Below the pieces are notes generated by a model, which was not told where the DNA came from, did no database searches, and saw only the letters and a program-made list of their open reading frames with translations. A program made the position numbers and the translations under genes. From Colwellia sp. MB02u-6 (GTDB lineage: Bacteria; Pseudomonadota; Gammaproteobacteria; Enterobacterales; Alteromonadaceae), in contig NZ_JACGVG010000033.1 in NCBI RefSeq assembly GCF_014077095.1, forward strand, positions 1 through 64,000: DNA of 64,000 nt, written 5' to 3'. Positions 28,871 to 37,972 of this stretch are shown here, piece by piece. Position 1 is the stretch's first letter. Each line of letters begins with the position of its first letter.

Positions 28871-31234
28871 TTACTCCTTAGTTTTAAGTACAGCCACCAT
28901 ATCTAGGTGTGCCAGATTACGCCAAATCATCAATACAGAAATGACAGAGGAGCTAATGACCACCAGTGCAGCAAAAGCATAAACTTTCAAACCAAGCACC
29001 AGCGGAATACGATATAAATCAGAATCAAACTGAAACGCAAGGTATGCACACAAACCATAACCAATCATTATTCCCAGCGGAATAGCGATGAGTGTTAACA
29101 CGGCCATTTCACCCAGAAGAATATAAGCAACCTCTGAGCGATGAAATCCCAACACGCGCAAACTGGCCAGTTCTCGGTTTCGTTCAGATAGCGCAATACG
29201 CATACTGTTGTAAATCACGCCAAATGCTATGCTTCCACCTAGCAAAGTGGTGATATAAGTAAAAAATAAAATCGTTTCATCCATCGTTTCGTAAAAAGAT
29301 TTAATCGCCGACTCTTGCTCAACTACGCCAGCTATGCGTGGCGCACCTTTCAGCTCTGCGTAGATATTAACCTGATGTAACCTATCAACTTTTAACCAAG
29401 CAGCAGAAATAACATGGCCTTCATTTAATAGGCGATTTAATGAGTTTAACTGCATATAACCATTTAAACCCAGATACTCTTTAGCCAAACCAACCACGGG
29501 TACTTGCACCACAGGACGATTACCTTCCAGCACTTCTATGGTCAGCATATCGCCGACCTTAATATGTAATATCTCTGCCAAGTAATCGGTGAGTATGATG
29601 CCATTTGGCGGTAAATCAATCACTTGCAGGCGCGTATCAAGCAGGCGCATCAGTCTGCCATTAGGCGCTATTCCCTGCACAGAAGTTCTATACGAACGAT
29701 GTTCAAATTGCAATTTTGCCGTAACTACTCGAAAACCTTCAACATGCTCTACACCCCGTAAACTCTGTAGTGAATAAAGTGAACGCTGAGATGTTGGCTC
29801 AGTAAATATTGCCGTTAGGTCGCTGCGCTGACTCATACCAAACTGCACCTCGACCATGTGCTTAATAGCCCCCTCTTGAAAACCACCAACCATCATAGTG
29901 CCGCAGGCCATGCTAATACCCAATATAGTCATTAATGATTTTAAGGGGCGGCGCTCGATGTGACGAAAAATCATTCGCGTCGGTTGCGAAAAAAAACGCT
30001 GTAACCCCAGTTTTTCAATCAGGGTTGTATGATACATTGCCGGGGGCTCGGGACGCATTGCCTGTGCCGGTGGTAAACGGGCTGCACTAGATACCGCATA
30101 CAGAGTGCCGACCATAGCAACGCCCATACTAATTAAAACTGCAGCAATAATAACCTCGGCTTTTAGTACATAAATCATAAATGGTAGGCTATAGAAGGTC
30201 ATGTAAATATTACTCATGCCCTTGCCCATCCAGATACCAAAACCTATTCCTGCAATAACACCAATGGCGGTGATCATTAATATCAATTTTGTGTAATGCA
30301 AGCCAACAGCAAAGTTGCTATAACCGAAAGCCTTAAGTCCAGCAATCTGTTCACGCTGTAAACTGATCAGTCGACTCGCAACGACATTTAGAAGAAATGC
30401 TGCTACGCCTAAAAAGATCATCGGAAAGATGGTGGCTATGGTTTTTTGTTGTTTAAGTTCCTCAGTCAAAAAACGATTAGACAACTGGTCTTTGCGCGCA
30501 TATGCGCCTATGCCGCCATAAGGTTTTAACAATTCATCAAGCCGGTCTATTACATCTTGTTCATTACCCTCTTTACTCAGGGTAAGCGTGACATTGTTAA
30601 ATGCCCCGTCCATATCATATGCACTTGCCAGCGGCTTACGTGCCATCCATAAAACACCATATCGGTAATAATCTGGAAACATTGCGCCGGGCGCAATCTG
30701 ATAAATATATTCAGGTGATAGCACATGCCCTACTACATTCAGCACTTTTCGCCGACCATTTATTGTTGCCGCGAGTTTATCACCGGGTTGTAAATCATGG
30801 GCACGGGCAAACTCTTCACTGAGTAGCACTTCATTATCACGACCGGCCTCAAGTAAACGCCCTTTACGTAAGTAAATCTGATTTAAAAGACCCGCACTAT
30901 TAGCATTTAATGACAGTAAATGACCACTGACCGGATCCTTAAAATCTTCTACATCAAGATTCACATAAGCCAGCACTCGGGTTTCAACCTTATCAACACC
31001 GGGTATTTCCTGAATACGTTTTACCAGTGATAAAGGCGCACGCTTTAGCGAAGCAAACACATCGGCAAAATGGTGATTGCGGTAATAATTTTCACGGGTT
31101 TCAAACAAGGAGTCGAGTGTGCTTAATGACATAATAAAAATGCTCACTCCACCGACTATCACCATAGCAATTGCTAGGGCTTGCATACGCATCGCCCAAA
31201 GTTCGCGCCATAATTTTATATCGATAGCTTTCAT
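28871..31234 (-). CDS. MacB/FtsX-type ABC transporter permease (fused, two FtsX domains)
   Basis: The 787-aa permease has an N-terminal helix, a periplasmic MacB-like domain (about 45-260), three helices of a first FtsX domain (about 270-390), a second helix and periplasmic domain (about 430-650), and a final FtsX domain (about 660-780). The duplicated layout means one chain may supply both halves of the transmembrane unit. It carries no ATPase domain, since the ATPase is the next gene upstream, 7 nt away. Likely job: mechanotransmission-type export of a lipid, peptide or small molecule with the HlyD partner. Confidence 0.85.
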   Translation of the reverse strand: MKAIDIKLWRELWAMRMQALAIAMVIVGGVSIFIMSLSTLDSLFETRENYYRNHHFADVFASLKRAPLSLVKRIQEIPGVDKVETRVLAYVNLDVEDFKDPVSGHLLSLNANSAGLLNQIYLRKGRLLEAGRDNEVLLSEEFARAHDLQPGDKLAATINGRRKVLNVVGHVLSPEYIYQIAPGAMFPDYYRYGVLWMARKPLASAYDMDGAFNNVTLTLSKEGNEQDVIDRLDELLKPYGGIGAYARKDQLSNRFLTEELKQQKTIATIFPMIFLGVAAFLLNVVASRLISLQREQIAGLKAFGYSNFAVGLHYTKLILMITAIGVIAGIGFGIWMGKGMSNIYMTFYSLPFMIYVLKAEVIIAAVLISMGVAMVGTLYAVSSAARLPPAQAMRPEPPAMYHTTLIEKLGLQRFFSQPTRMIFRHIERRPLKSLMTILGISMACGTMMVGGFQEGAIKHMVEVQFGMSQRSDLTAIFTEPTSQRSLYSLQSLRGVEHVEGFRVVTAKLQFEHRSYRTSVQGIAPNGRLMRLLDTRLQVIDLPPNGIILTDYLAEILHIKVGDMLTIEVLEGNRPVVQVPVVGLAKEYLGLNGYMQLNSLNRLLNEGHVISAAWLKVDRLHQVNIYAELKGAPRIAGVVEQESAIKSFYETMDETILFFTYITTLLGGSIAFGVIYNSMRIALSERNRELASLRVLGFHRSEVAYILLGEMAVLTLIAIPLGIMIGYGLCAYLAFQFDSDLYRIPLVLGLKVYAFAALVVISSSVISVLMIWRNLAHLDMVAVLKTKE

Positions 31235-31241
31235 ATCGAGA

Positions 31242-31985
31242 TCACCAGTTCAACTCATCAGGTCTTAATCGGGTTTCATTTTTATAGACCTTACTGATTA
31301 AGCCGTCAGTTAAATGAATCACACGATCAGCCATTTGAGCAATACCGGCATTGTGGGTAATGACTACCGTGGTTGTCCCTAACGCCTGATTAACTCGTTG
31401 CAAAGCCTGCAACACCACAATACCGGTTTTAGAATCTAACGCGCCGGTAGGTTCATCACATAACAACACATCAGGGTTTTTGGCAATAGCACGTGCAATG
31501 GCAACCCGCTGCTGCTCACCGCCGGAAAGCTGAGCAGGAAAATGATCAAGCCGACTCTCTAGACCAACCAATTTTAATGCGTCTTCTGGCTTCATTGGCG
31601 ACTTGGCAATTTCTGTGACTACGGCAACATTTTCACGTGCCGTCAGGCTGGGGATTAAATTGTAAAACTGAAAAACAAAACCGACATGAAAACGTCGATA
31701 CTCTGTTAACTCTCTTTCAGTGGCTCGTGTAAGATCACGCTCACCGTAAAACACATGGCCTTCTGTTGGAATATCTAGACCGCCAAGAATATTAAGTAAG
31801 GTTGATTTGCCACTGCCTGAGGCCCCCAACAATACAGTAAATTCTCCTCGATGCAGATCGATATCAACACCCCGTAAAGCTCGCACCTGCACTTCTCCCA
31901 TCTGATACACTTTGGTCACTTCGTGCACATGAAATACCACATTTTCTTCCAGTATTTGATGTCGAGATTGTGAGTCAGATGACAT
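31242..31985 (-). CDS. ABC transporter ATP-binding protein (LolD/MacB class)
   Basis: This 247-aa ATPase has Walker [11 protein letters not shown]-loop FQFYNL, signature LSGGEQQR, Walker [12 protein letters not shown] and a switch His (VITHN). It is first in the operon with the permease and the HlyD-type adaptor. A long perfect palindrome lies about 100 bp upstream and could be its operator. It is a paralogue of lolD (59450-60280) but belongs to a separate system. Confidence 0.92.
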   Translation of the reverse strand: MSSDSQSRHQILEENVVFHVHEVTKVYQMGEVQVRALRGVDIDLHRGEFTVLLGASGSGKSTLLNILGGLDIPTEGHVFYGERDLTRATERELTEYRRFHVGFVFQFYNLIPSLTARENVAVVTEIAKSPMKPEDALKLVGLESRLDHFPAQLSGGEQQRVAIARAIAKNPDVLLCDEPTGALDSKTGIVVLQALQRVNQALGTTTVVITHNAGIAQMADRVIHLTDGLISKVYKNETRLRPDELNW

Positions 31986-32425
31986 ACAGCTTCTCCATTA
32001 GGTAAACGATAGCGTAACAACATGAAACGGGATCAGATAGTACCGGCTTGAAAAGCGCTAAAAGTGACTTTATTCATGACATTATCACCATAATAGCGAT
32101 TGATATTATGGTGATAGCGACTAACGGCCCATATATGCTCATCCATAATGATAGCTCACCAAATGACAGTATTTTTGTTCACTGATTGCAAAGCTATATT
32201 TTTCTATTTCGACTGACTTAACTCAGTTAAACGACAAGTAATGTGCGAGTGCTCATATTATAAATTTAAGCCCATTGCTGGGTTATGGCAATGTCATAAA
32301 AATCTAGATTAATGATGAGAGACAACAATAGCGCTTAAGCGAAACAGTTGAATAAATAATTATTTTATATCATAGTGGTCCGATGTGTTAAAAATAATAA
32401 TAAAAGCAACTTTTAAGGTAGCCGT
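31986..32425. other. Divergent region between the ABC operon and the GMC gene
   Basis: This 440-bp region contains the 13-bp inverted repeat listed next and AT-rich sequence before the GMC oxidoreductase. I see no gene in it. A smaller palindrome containing GCTTAAGC lies near 32332. Confidence 0.5.
32083..32116. promoter_or_regulatory. Perfect 13-bp inverted repeat, operator candidate
   Basis: TATCACCATAATA (32083-32095) and its exact reverse complement (32104-32116) are separated by 8 nt. No T-run follows on either strand, so it is not a terminator. Its site about 100 bp upstream of the ABC operon fits a binding site for a dimeric regulator, but no regulator gene is adjacent. Confidence 0.55.
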
Positions 32426-34060
32426 GTGAAGACATTTGATTTTGTAATAATTGGGGCTGGCTCAGCTGGCTGCGTATTAGCTGATAAATTATCAGCCAGT
32501 GGCGAACATAATGTTTGCCTATTAGAGGCAGGTAAAGCCGATAAGAACTGGTTGATCCATCTGCCCATTGGTATTATTGCCCTGTTACAAAATCGCAGCT
32601 TAAATTGGCAATTTAACTCTCATCAAGAAAAAACCCTGAATAATCGAGAAATTTTTACACCACGAGGTAAAACCCTAGGTGGCAGTAGCTCAATTAACGC
32701 CATGCTCTATGTTAGAGGGCAACAAAATGATTATGACCATTGGCACAGTTTAGGTAACACAGGTTGGAGTTTTAATGACGTTCTTCCCTACTTTAAAGCC
32801 CTTGAACATCAAGAACGTGGGCTGGATGATTTTCATGGTATTAACGGTGCACTTAATGTTGCAGACTCAGTCTCTAAACCCGCCATTAATGAAAACTTCA
32901 TACAATCAGCCATAGCGGCAGGTTATCCTGAAAATCATGATTTTAATGGCGCGTCACAAGAAGGCATTGGCTACTATCAAGTCACCCAAAAAAATGGCTT
33001 AAGACACAGTGCCGCAAAAGCCTTTTTAACGCCTAATTTGCACCGTAAAAATTTAACTGTTATTACCCAAACACAAGTCGAAAAAGTAGTCATTAATGAT
33101 GGTATTGCTACAGGTGTTAGGTATAAACATCGCGGTAAAGTTCAGCAGATCATTGCTAACCACGAAGTTATCCTCAGTGCTGGTGCGATCAACTCACCAC
33201 AAATTTTAATGCTTTCTGGTGTCGGACCTAAGGCAGAATTAGCAAAGCATAATATTGAGCTTGTACAAGCACTCGAAGGTGTAGGTAAAAATTTACAGGA
33301 TCATGTCGATGTTCTCAACGTCGCTCAACATAATGTAAACCAAGTAATGGCGCTTCGTCCTAAGTCAATTTGGTGGGGCGTAAAAGAAACATTAAAATTC
33401 ATCACTAAACGTACCGGCCTGTTGACCACGGTTATTGCCGAAGCCGGTGGTTTTATCAAGTCAGATCCAACCTTGGATGAACCCGATTTACAACTGCACT
33501 TTGTGCCCGCCACCATGGACGATCACGGCAGAAATCTTAAACTGCTATTTACCTACGGCATATCCTTGCATGTATGCCTGCTTAGGCCAAAAAGCCGAGG
33601 TACAGTGACACTTAACAGCAATAAAATTGCTCAGCATCCACGTATTCACATGAATATGTTAGATCATCAAGATGATATTGATACCATGGTAAAAGGCGTA
33701 AAAATTGCTAGAAAAATATTATCAACATCGCCATTATCTCTCACACATATTAAACATATATTCCCAGGTGAAGATTGCACTACCGATGAAGACATTCACC
33801 AGTTTCTAAAAGAGAAGTGTAATACTATTTACCACCCTGTCGGTACCTGTAAAATGGGCCAAGATGAGTTGTCGGTAGTTGACGAACAGTTAAAGGTCAG
33901 AGGCATTAAGCAACTGCGAGTCGTTGACGCGTCAATTATGCCAACGCTAATTAGTGGCAACACCAACGCGCCAACCATGATGATTGCGGCAAAAGCAGCA
34001 GATATGATTTTAGCTGAACATGCATTAGCCCAAGATAAAGTTAAGGTTAAGGTTCACTAG
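32426..34060 (+). CDS. GMC-family FAD-dependent oxidoreductase (choline/alcohol dehydrogenase-like)
   Basis: The 544-aa flavoprotein has the N-terminal dinucleotide fold (IIGAGSAGCVLA), the GMC signature around GKTLGGSSSINAMLYVRG (about 77-94), and the second signature near GAINSPQILMLSG. The C-terminal catalytic region has HPVGTCKMG, and Asn at the second position (ISGNTNAPTMM), as in BetA-like alcohol dehydrogenases. The substrate is uncertain because no betaine genes are near. The start is a GTG at 32426 after AAGGTAG. The C terminus ends in a short KVKVKVH repeat encoded by GTTAAG units. Confidence 0.87.
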   Translation: MKTFDFVIIGAGSAGCVLADKLSASGEHNVCLLEAGKADKNWLIHLPIGIIALLQNRSLNWQFNSHQEKTLNNREIFTPRGKTLGGSSSINAMLYVRGQQNDYDHWHSLGNTGWSFNDVLPYFKALEHQERGLDDFHGINGALNVADSVSKPAINENFIQSAIAAGYPENHDFNGASQEGIGYYQVTQKNGLRHSAAKAFLTPNLHRKNLTVITQTQVEKVVINDGIATGVRYKHRGKVQQIIANHEVILSAGAINSPQILMLSGVGPKAELAKHNIELVQALEGVGKNLQDHVDVLNVAQHNVNQVMALRPKSIWWGVKETLKFITKRTGLLTTVIAEAGGFIKSDPTLDEPDLQLHFVPATMDDHGRNLKLLFTYGISLHVCLLRPKSRGTVTLNSNKIAQHPRIHMNMLDHQDDIDTMVKGVKIARKILSTSPLSLTHIKHIFPGEDCTTDEDIHQFLKEKCNTIYHPVGTCKMGQDELSVVDEQLKVRGIKQLRVVDASIMPTLISGNTNAPTMMIAAKAADMILAEHALAQDKVKVKVH

Positions 34061-34159
34061 CCTGATTAACCTCAATAAGAAAAATATATAAAGTTTTTGA
34101 AACGGGATGCTGGTTTGTGTGGTCAATCTAAATAACTAATCACTTAATGAGTATCTGTT

Positions 34160-34683
34160 TTGATTTATTTACTAACTTTAAGCAAAAAACGACTCACGAG
34201 CACTTTGCTAGCTTTGCTACTTTTTACCCTAAATGCTAATGCAGAAGAAACTACTGTTGCGCCACAAGCACCGTTTTGGCAACTTAAAACACAATCTGGT
34301 GACACTATTTCTTCCGCGCAATTTGACGGACAAGCGACTATTTTACATTTTTGGGCTACTTGGTGTCCCTATTGCAAAGTACTACAGCCAAAACTAGTTG
34401 AGCTTGCAAAAAAATATCAACAGCAAGGTGTTAAGCTTGTTGCTATTAGCCTTAATGAAGAGGATGGCGCACTACCACAAGATGAGTTAGCTGCTCGAGG
34501 CTATAGCTTTCCTACTGCCGTTAATGGCGATGAAGTGGCGATGAAGTGGCGATAATTTATGGCGTAAACGGCACACCAACAACTTTTTTCATTAACAAGC
34601 ACAAGCAAGTGATATTTAAATATACCAGCTCTGACACCTCAGACCCACGGCTTGAACTTGCGGTTCAAGAAATAGTTAAATGA
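34160..34683 (+). pseudogene. TlpA/thioredoxin-like periplasmic protein, frameshifted by an 11-bp duplication
   Basis: The readable 131 codons (34160-34555, TTG start) encode a signal peptide (to NANA-EE) and a thioredoxin fold with active site WCPYC, as in TlpA/ResA-like thiol-disulfide proteins. An 11-bp tandem repeat at 34525-34553 shifts the frame and gives an early TAA. Removing one 11-bp unit restores an open frame to 34683, about 170 aa in total. The restored part includes the cis-proline loop GTPTTFF, which the truncated product lacks, so the present form is likely inactive. Sequencing error or a mixed population is possible. The gene follows the GMC oxidoreductase on the same strand. 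Confidence 0.85.
34525..34553 (+). repeat. 11-bp tandem repeat, 2.6 copies
   Basis: TGGCGATGAAG occurs at 34525-34535 and 34536-34546, followed by TGGCGAT (34547-34553). The partial third copy means the ancestor would already have had a 7-bp direct repeat, a good slippage target. The repeat shifts the thioredoxin-like frame. Confidence 0.95.
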
Positions 34684-35120
34684 GCCATTAAATCAACTTA
34701 ATCATACACTTTCTTTGACACTTTTGTTTTTACTTTGGCTTATTAGTCAAAGTAAAAATCGTTAACACTAGAAATAATTTACTATTTTTATCTTATAGCA
34801 TCTACCTTTAGCTAACGCCAAATCAGCTTTATTTATATCGGACAAGCTTGATGACTTCACAATGAAAACGCTTCGAAATCACTTTATCTACTGCTTAATT
34901 ATTTAGTAGAGCATTTAGACTTTTTAAATTAAGCCCTAAAAGTATATTTGACCGCCAATAACCCACCACTCATCGAATTTTTCTATCATGGCCTTGTACC
35001 TATAGCGAGTGCAACATAGAATCGATACTAGCTTCATTGTGATATAAAATGACTCATACCATGTTATCGCTCTGAATAAACCTTATCAGCCCTCTGGGTA
35101 TAAACTTAAAAGGTCATTTA
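34684..35120. other. Gap between the thioredoxin-like pseudogene and dcp
   Basis: This is 437 bp without a supported gene. An 11-bp perfect inverted repeat, TTTTTACTTTG (34727-34737) and CAAAGTAAAAA (34748-34758), lies 45 bp after the pseudogene. It has no T-run beyond the stem, so its role is unclear. AAAAGG before 35121 is the dcp ribosome site. Confidence 0.45.
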
Positions 35121-37316
35121 ATGAAAACTCGTTATCTCGTACCATTGGCCATTGCAATCGCATTAGCCGGTTGTCAGCCAAACACAACGCCCCCTGAAGT
35201 TGTGAAAATTGAGCAAGCAGAAAATACGGCAAACAATCCATTTTTTTCTGAATACACCACACCGCATGGTATTCCACCCTTTGATAAAATTAAAAAGAGT
35301 GATTATTTACCGGCATTTAATCATGGTATTGCACAGAAAAAGCTTGAAATAGAGGCTATTACAAAAGTTAAATCGCTGCCAACATTTGAAAATACCATTG
35401 TTGCGATGGAAAAATCAGGCAATTTTTTAACTAAAGTAAGTAATACCTTCTACGGTTTAATTGGCTCAATGTCAGATGAAGAAATGCGCGCCATTGCCAA
35501 AGAAATGTCACCTAAACTATCAGCCTTAGCTGACGACATAGCGCTGAACCATGTTTTATTTGTACGGGTAAAAGAAGTTTATGATAATCAAATGGTATTT
35601 GATTTACGTACAGATCAAAAGCGTCTACTAGAAACAACTTATAAGAGCTTTGTTCGAGGTGGTGCAAACCTTAACGATGTTGACAAGTTAACCTTACGTG
35701 ACTTAAATGAAAAGTTAAGTGGTTTAAGTTTAAATTTTGGTGAAAATCTACTAGCAGAAACTAACAACTTTGAAATGGTCATCGATAATAAAGCCGATCT
35801 TGATGGTTTACCTGCTGATATTATTGCTGCCGCTAGCGAAACCGCTACAGCGCGTGGCCACGAAGGCAAGTGGGTATTTACCACCCATCGCCCAAGTAAA
35901 AATCCATTTCTAACCTATTCAAACAACCGTGAACTCCGTGAAACCATCTATAAAGGATATACTCTGCGTGGTAATAACGACAACGCCAATAACAACCAAG
36001 CCATTGCTAGTGAAATTGCTAGCTTGCGTTATCAAAAGGCGCAGTTATTAGGTTATAAAACTCATGCCCATTTTGTCCTTGAAAATGCCACTGCAAAAAC
36101 TCCTGAAAATGTTTTTGAATTATTAAATAAAGTTTGGCCTGCCGCATTAGAACGTGCAAAAGAAGAAACTGCTGATATCCAAAAAATGATTGATGCACAA
36201 GGTGATAACTTTACAGTGGCGGCATGGGATTGGTGGTACTACGCTGAAAAAATCCGTAAACAACGCTTTGACATTGACGCCGCAGAAACCAAACCTTACT
36301 TCTCATTAGAAGCAACACTACAAGGGATTTTCTTTACGGCAGAAAAACTTTGGGGTGTTACCTTTAAAGAGCGGGATGATTTACCTAAATACCACCCAGA
36401 AGTGCGTACCTTTGAGGTGCATGATCGTGACGGTAGCTATGTTGGCGTCTACATGACAGATCACTACGTACGAGAAAGCAAACGTGGCGGTGCTTGGATG
36501 AGCAGTTTCCGTAAGCAATATCGTATGAATGGCGAAGAAGTCACACCCATTATTTATAATGTATTAAATTACCCTCGCCCCATTGGTGATAAGCCAACGC
36601 TATTAACTTTTGATCAAGCATCAACTTTATTCCATGAATTTGGTCATGCGATTCAAGGTTTATTATCTGATGGTTATTACCGCTCTCAAACCGGTACTGC
36701 TCTACCAAGAGATTATGTTGAATACCCTTCACAGGTGATGGAAAACTGGATGACAGAGCCAGAAGTATTAGCAAATTTTGCTAAACACTACCAATCAGGT
36801 GAAGTGATCCCTCGAGCCCTTGTTGAAAAAATTCAAGCTTCAGGCAAGTTTAATCAGGGTTTTGGTACCACTGAATATTTAGCCGCCGCATTACTTGATA
36901 TGAGCTGGCATTCATTAGAAACAGCTGAGATACAAGATGCTAATAGTTTTGAAAAAAATGTTTTAAAAGAGATGGGTTTAATTGAACAAATCGCACCAAG
37001 ATATAAAACAGGTTATTATTCACATATCTTCGCCGGTGGTTACTCTGCAGGTTATTACGGTTATATCTGGTCAAATATCTATGACGCTGACACTTGGTTA
37101 GCCTTTAAAGAAAATGGCATATTCGATCAAGAAACGGCTAAATTATATCGCAAGCACGTACTAGAAAGTGGTGGAACAGACGATCCAACTATTATGTACC
37201 GTCGTTTCAGAGGTAAAGACCCAACAGTAGAACCTTTACTTGAACGTCGTGGTTTAACCAGTAAAGAACCAGCCGTAGAGCTTTTACATGAACATAGTGG
37301 TTTAATCAGTAAGTAA
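35121..37316 (+). CDS. dcp: Peptidyl-dipeptidase Dcp-like M3 metallopeptidase, lipoprotein
   Basis: Dcp releases dipeptides from peptide C termini. The 731-aa precursor has a signal peptide with lipobox LAGC (Cys18), so it is membrane-anchored in the periplasm. E. coli Dcp lacks this anchor. The M3 zinc motif HEFGH is at about 505-509. Family segments YVGVYMTDHY and FAGGYSAGYYGYIWS are intact. The last 33 residues contain a diverged tandem duplication of 16 codons, absent from what I recall of the family, where the protein usually ends soon after LL...G. A terminator follows. Confidence 0.9.
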   Translation: MKTRYLVPLAIAIALAGCQPNTTPPEVVKIEQAENTANNPFFSEYTTPHGIPPFDKIKKSDYLPAFNHGIAQKKLEIEAITKVKSLPTFENTIVAMEKSGNFLTKVSNTFYGLIGSMSDEEMRAIAKEMSPKLSALADDIALNHVLFVRVKEVYDNQMVFDLRTDQKRLLETTYKSFVRGGANLNDVDKLTLRDLNEKLSGLSLNFGENLLAETNNFEMVIDNKADLDGLPADIIAAASETATARGHEGKWVFTTHRPSKNPFLTYSNNRELRETIYKGYTLRGNNDNANNNQAIASEIASLRYQKAQLLGYKTHAHFVLENATAKTPENVFELLNKVWPAALERAKEETADIQKMIDAQGDNFTVAAWDWWYYAEKIRKQRFDIDAAETKPYFSLEATLQGIFFTAEKLWGVTFKERDDLPKYHPEVRTFEVHDRDGSYVGVYMTDHYVRESKRGGAWMSSFRKQYRMNGEEVTPIIYNVLNYPRPIGDKPTLLTFDQASTLFHEFGHAIQGLLSDGYYRSQTGTALPRDYVEYPSQVMENWMTEPEVLANFAKHYQSGEVIPRALVEKIQASGKFNQGFGTTEYLAAALLDMSWHSLETAEIQDANSFEKNVLKEMGLIEQIAPRYKTGYYSHIFAGGYSAGYYGYIWSNIYDADTWLAFKENGIFDQETAKLYRKHVLESGGTDDPTIMYRRFRGKDPTVEPLLERRGLTSKEPAVELLHEHSGLISK
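37215..37310 (+). repeat. Diverged 48-bp tandem duplication at the dcp 3' end
   Basis: Positions 37215-37262 and 37263-37310 align codon for codon, with 39 of 48 bases identical by my count. Both units keep frame and encode KDPTVEPLL and KEPAVELL, then GLTS and GLIS. The stop codon follows one codon later. Confidence 0.85.
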
Positions 37317-37348
37317 CTTAACTGAGTAAAGCATTTTACTGAGTAAAC

Positions 37349-37379
37349 AAAAAAGGGTCGCTAGTTAGCGACCCTTTTT
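37349..37379. terminator. Bidirectional terminator after dcp
   Basis: GGGTCGCTA (37355-37363) pairs with TAGCGACCC (37366-37374), flanked by an A-run on the left and a T-run on the right, so it can work for dcp and for the convergent gene at 37440. Confidence 0.92.
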
Positions 37380-37395
37380 ATTTACTTAACTTATC

Positions 37396-37419
37396 AACTA
37401 ACTAACTAACTAACTAACT
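37396..37419. repeat. Tetranucleotide repeat (AACT)6
   Basis: Six uninterrupted AACT units lie between the dcp terminator and the end of the convergent DUF3010 gene. It is non-coding. Confidence 0.95.
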
Positions 37420-37439
37420 AAGTATGATTGCACTTGGTA

Positions 37440-37877
37440 TTATTGCAAATACAAGCTGCCTTCAAAAAAGCCAAAAACAGTTTCAAAAGCACCTTCTTGA
37501 TACTGTTTTAAACCCGTATCACGAAAATCAATATCCACTTGGCTACGAGTTAGTGCCTTTTTGATAAAACTACTTGGCAGTATTTCAACCGGTAAATCTT
37601 TAATAAGTTGAATCGCTGCTTCTAATTTAAAACCAACCGGTCCGCCAGCAAATTTGCCTTTTAAACCACGGCCTTTAATCACCACTTTTTCAACTTTGTA
37701 GTCTTCCATCAGTTTGGCAAAAGCAAACTGAAACTCTTGTACTTGCTCAGCATCGCCTGCGTCAACAAGACTAATTTTTTGTACGCGCGTATTTGGTATG
37801 TCGTACAACCCATTTTCCCGCGACATGATACAAATAATTGCATCGTTACCTTTTAACTCAACACCACATATCTTCAT
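37440..37877 (-). CDS. DUF3010-family protein
   Basis: The 145-aa cytoplasmic protein matches the DUF3010 family of gammaproteobacteria (MKICGVELKGNDAIICI, GRGLKGKFAGGPVGFK, and the ending FFEGSLYLQ). The N-terminal beta-strand pattern followed by an IKGRG segment resembles an RNase H-like fold, but that is only an inference. The function is unknown. It is a single-gene unit. Confidence 0.8.
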   Translation of the reverse strand: MKICGVELKGNDAIICIMSRENGLYDIPNTRVQKISLVDAGDAEQVQEFQFAFAKLMEDYKVEKVVIKGRGLKGKFAGGPVGFKLEAAIQLIKDLPVEILPSSFIKKALTRSQVDIDFRDTGLKQYQEGAFETVFGFFEGSLYLQ

Positions 37878-37972
37878 AAATTAACCTCGTTACTATAATG
37901 TGCATTATTATAAAATAGTTTTGCTTTAGCTGCAGTGTTTTCATGCATTTAAAGTTAAGCTTTTAAAAGTAG

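Noticed and set aside
32083-32116. Long inverted repeat as a terminator
   Set aside because: It lies upstream of both divergent genes and has no T-run on either strand.
37396-37419. (AACT)6 as part of a CRISPR or other array
   Set aside because: A pure tetranucleotide run with no spacers. It is a simple microsatellite.
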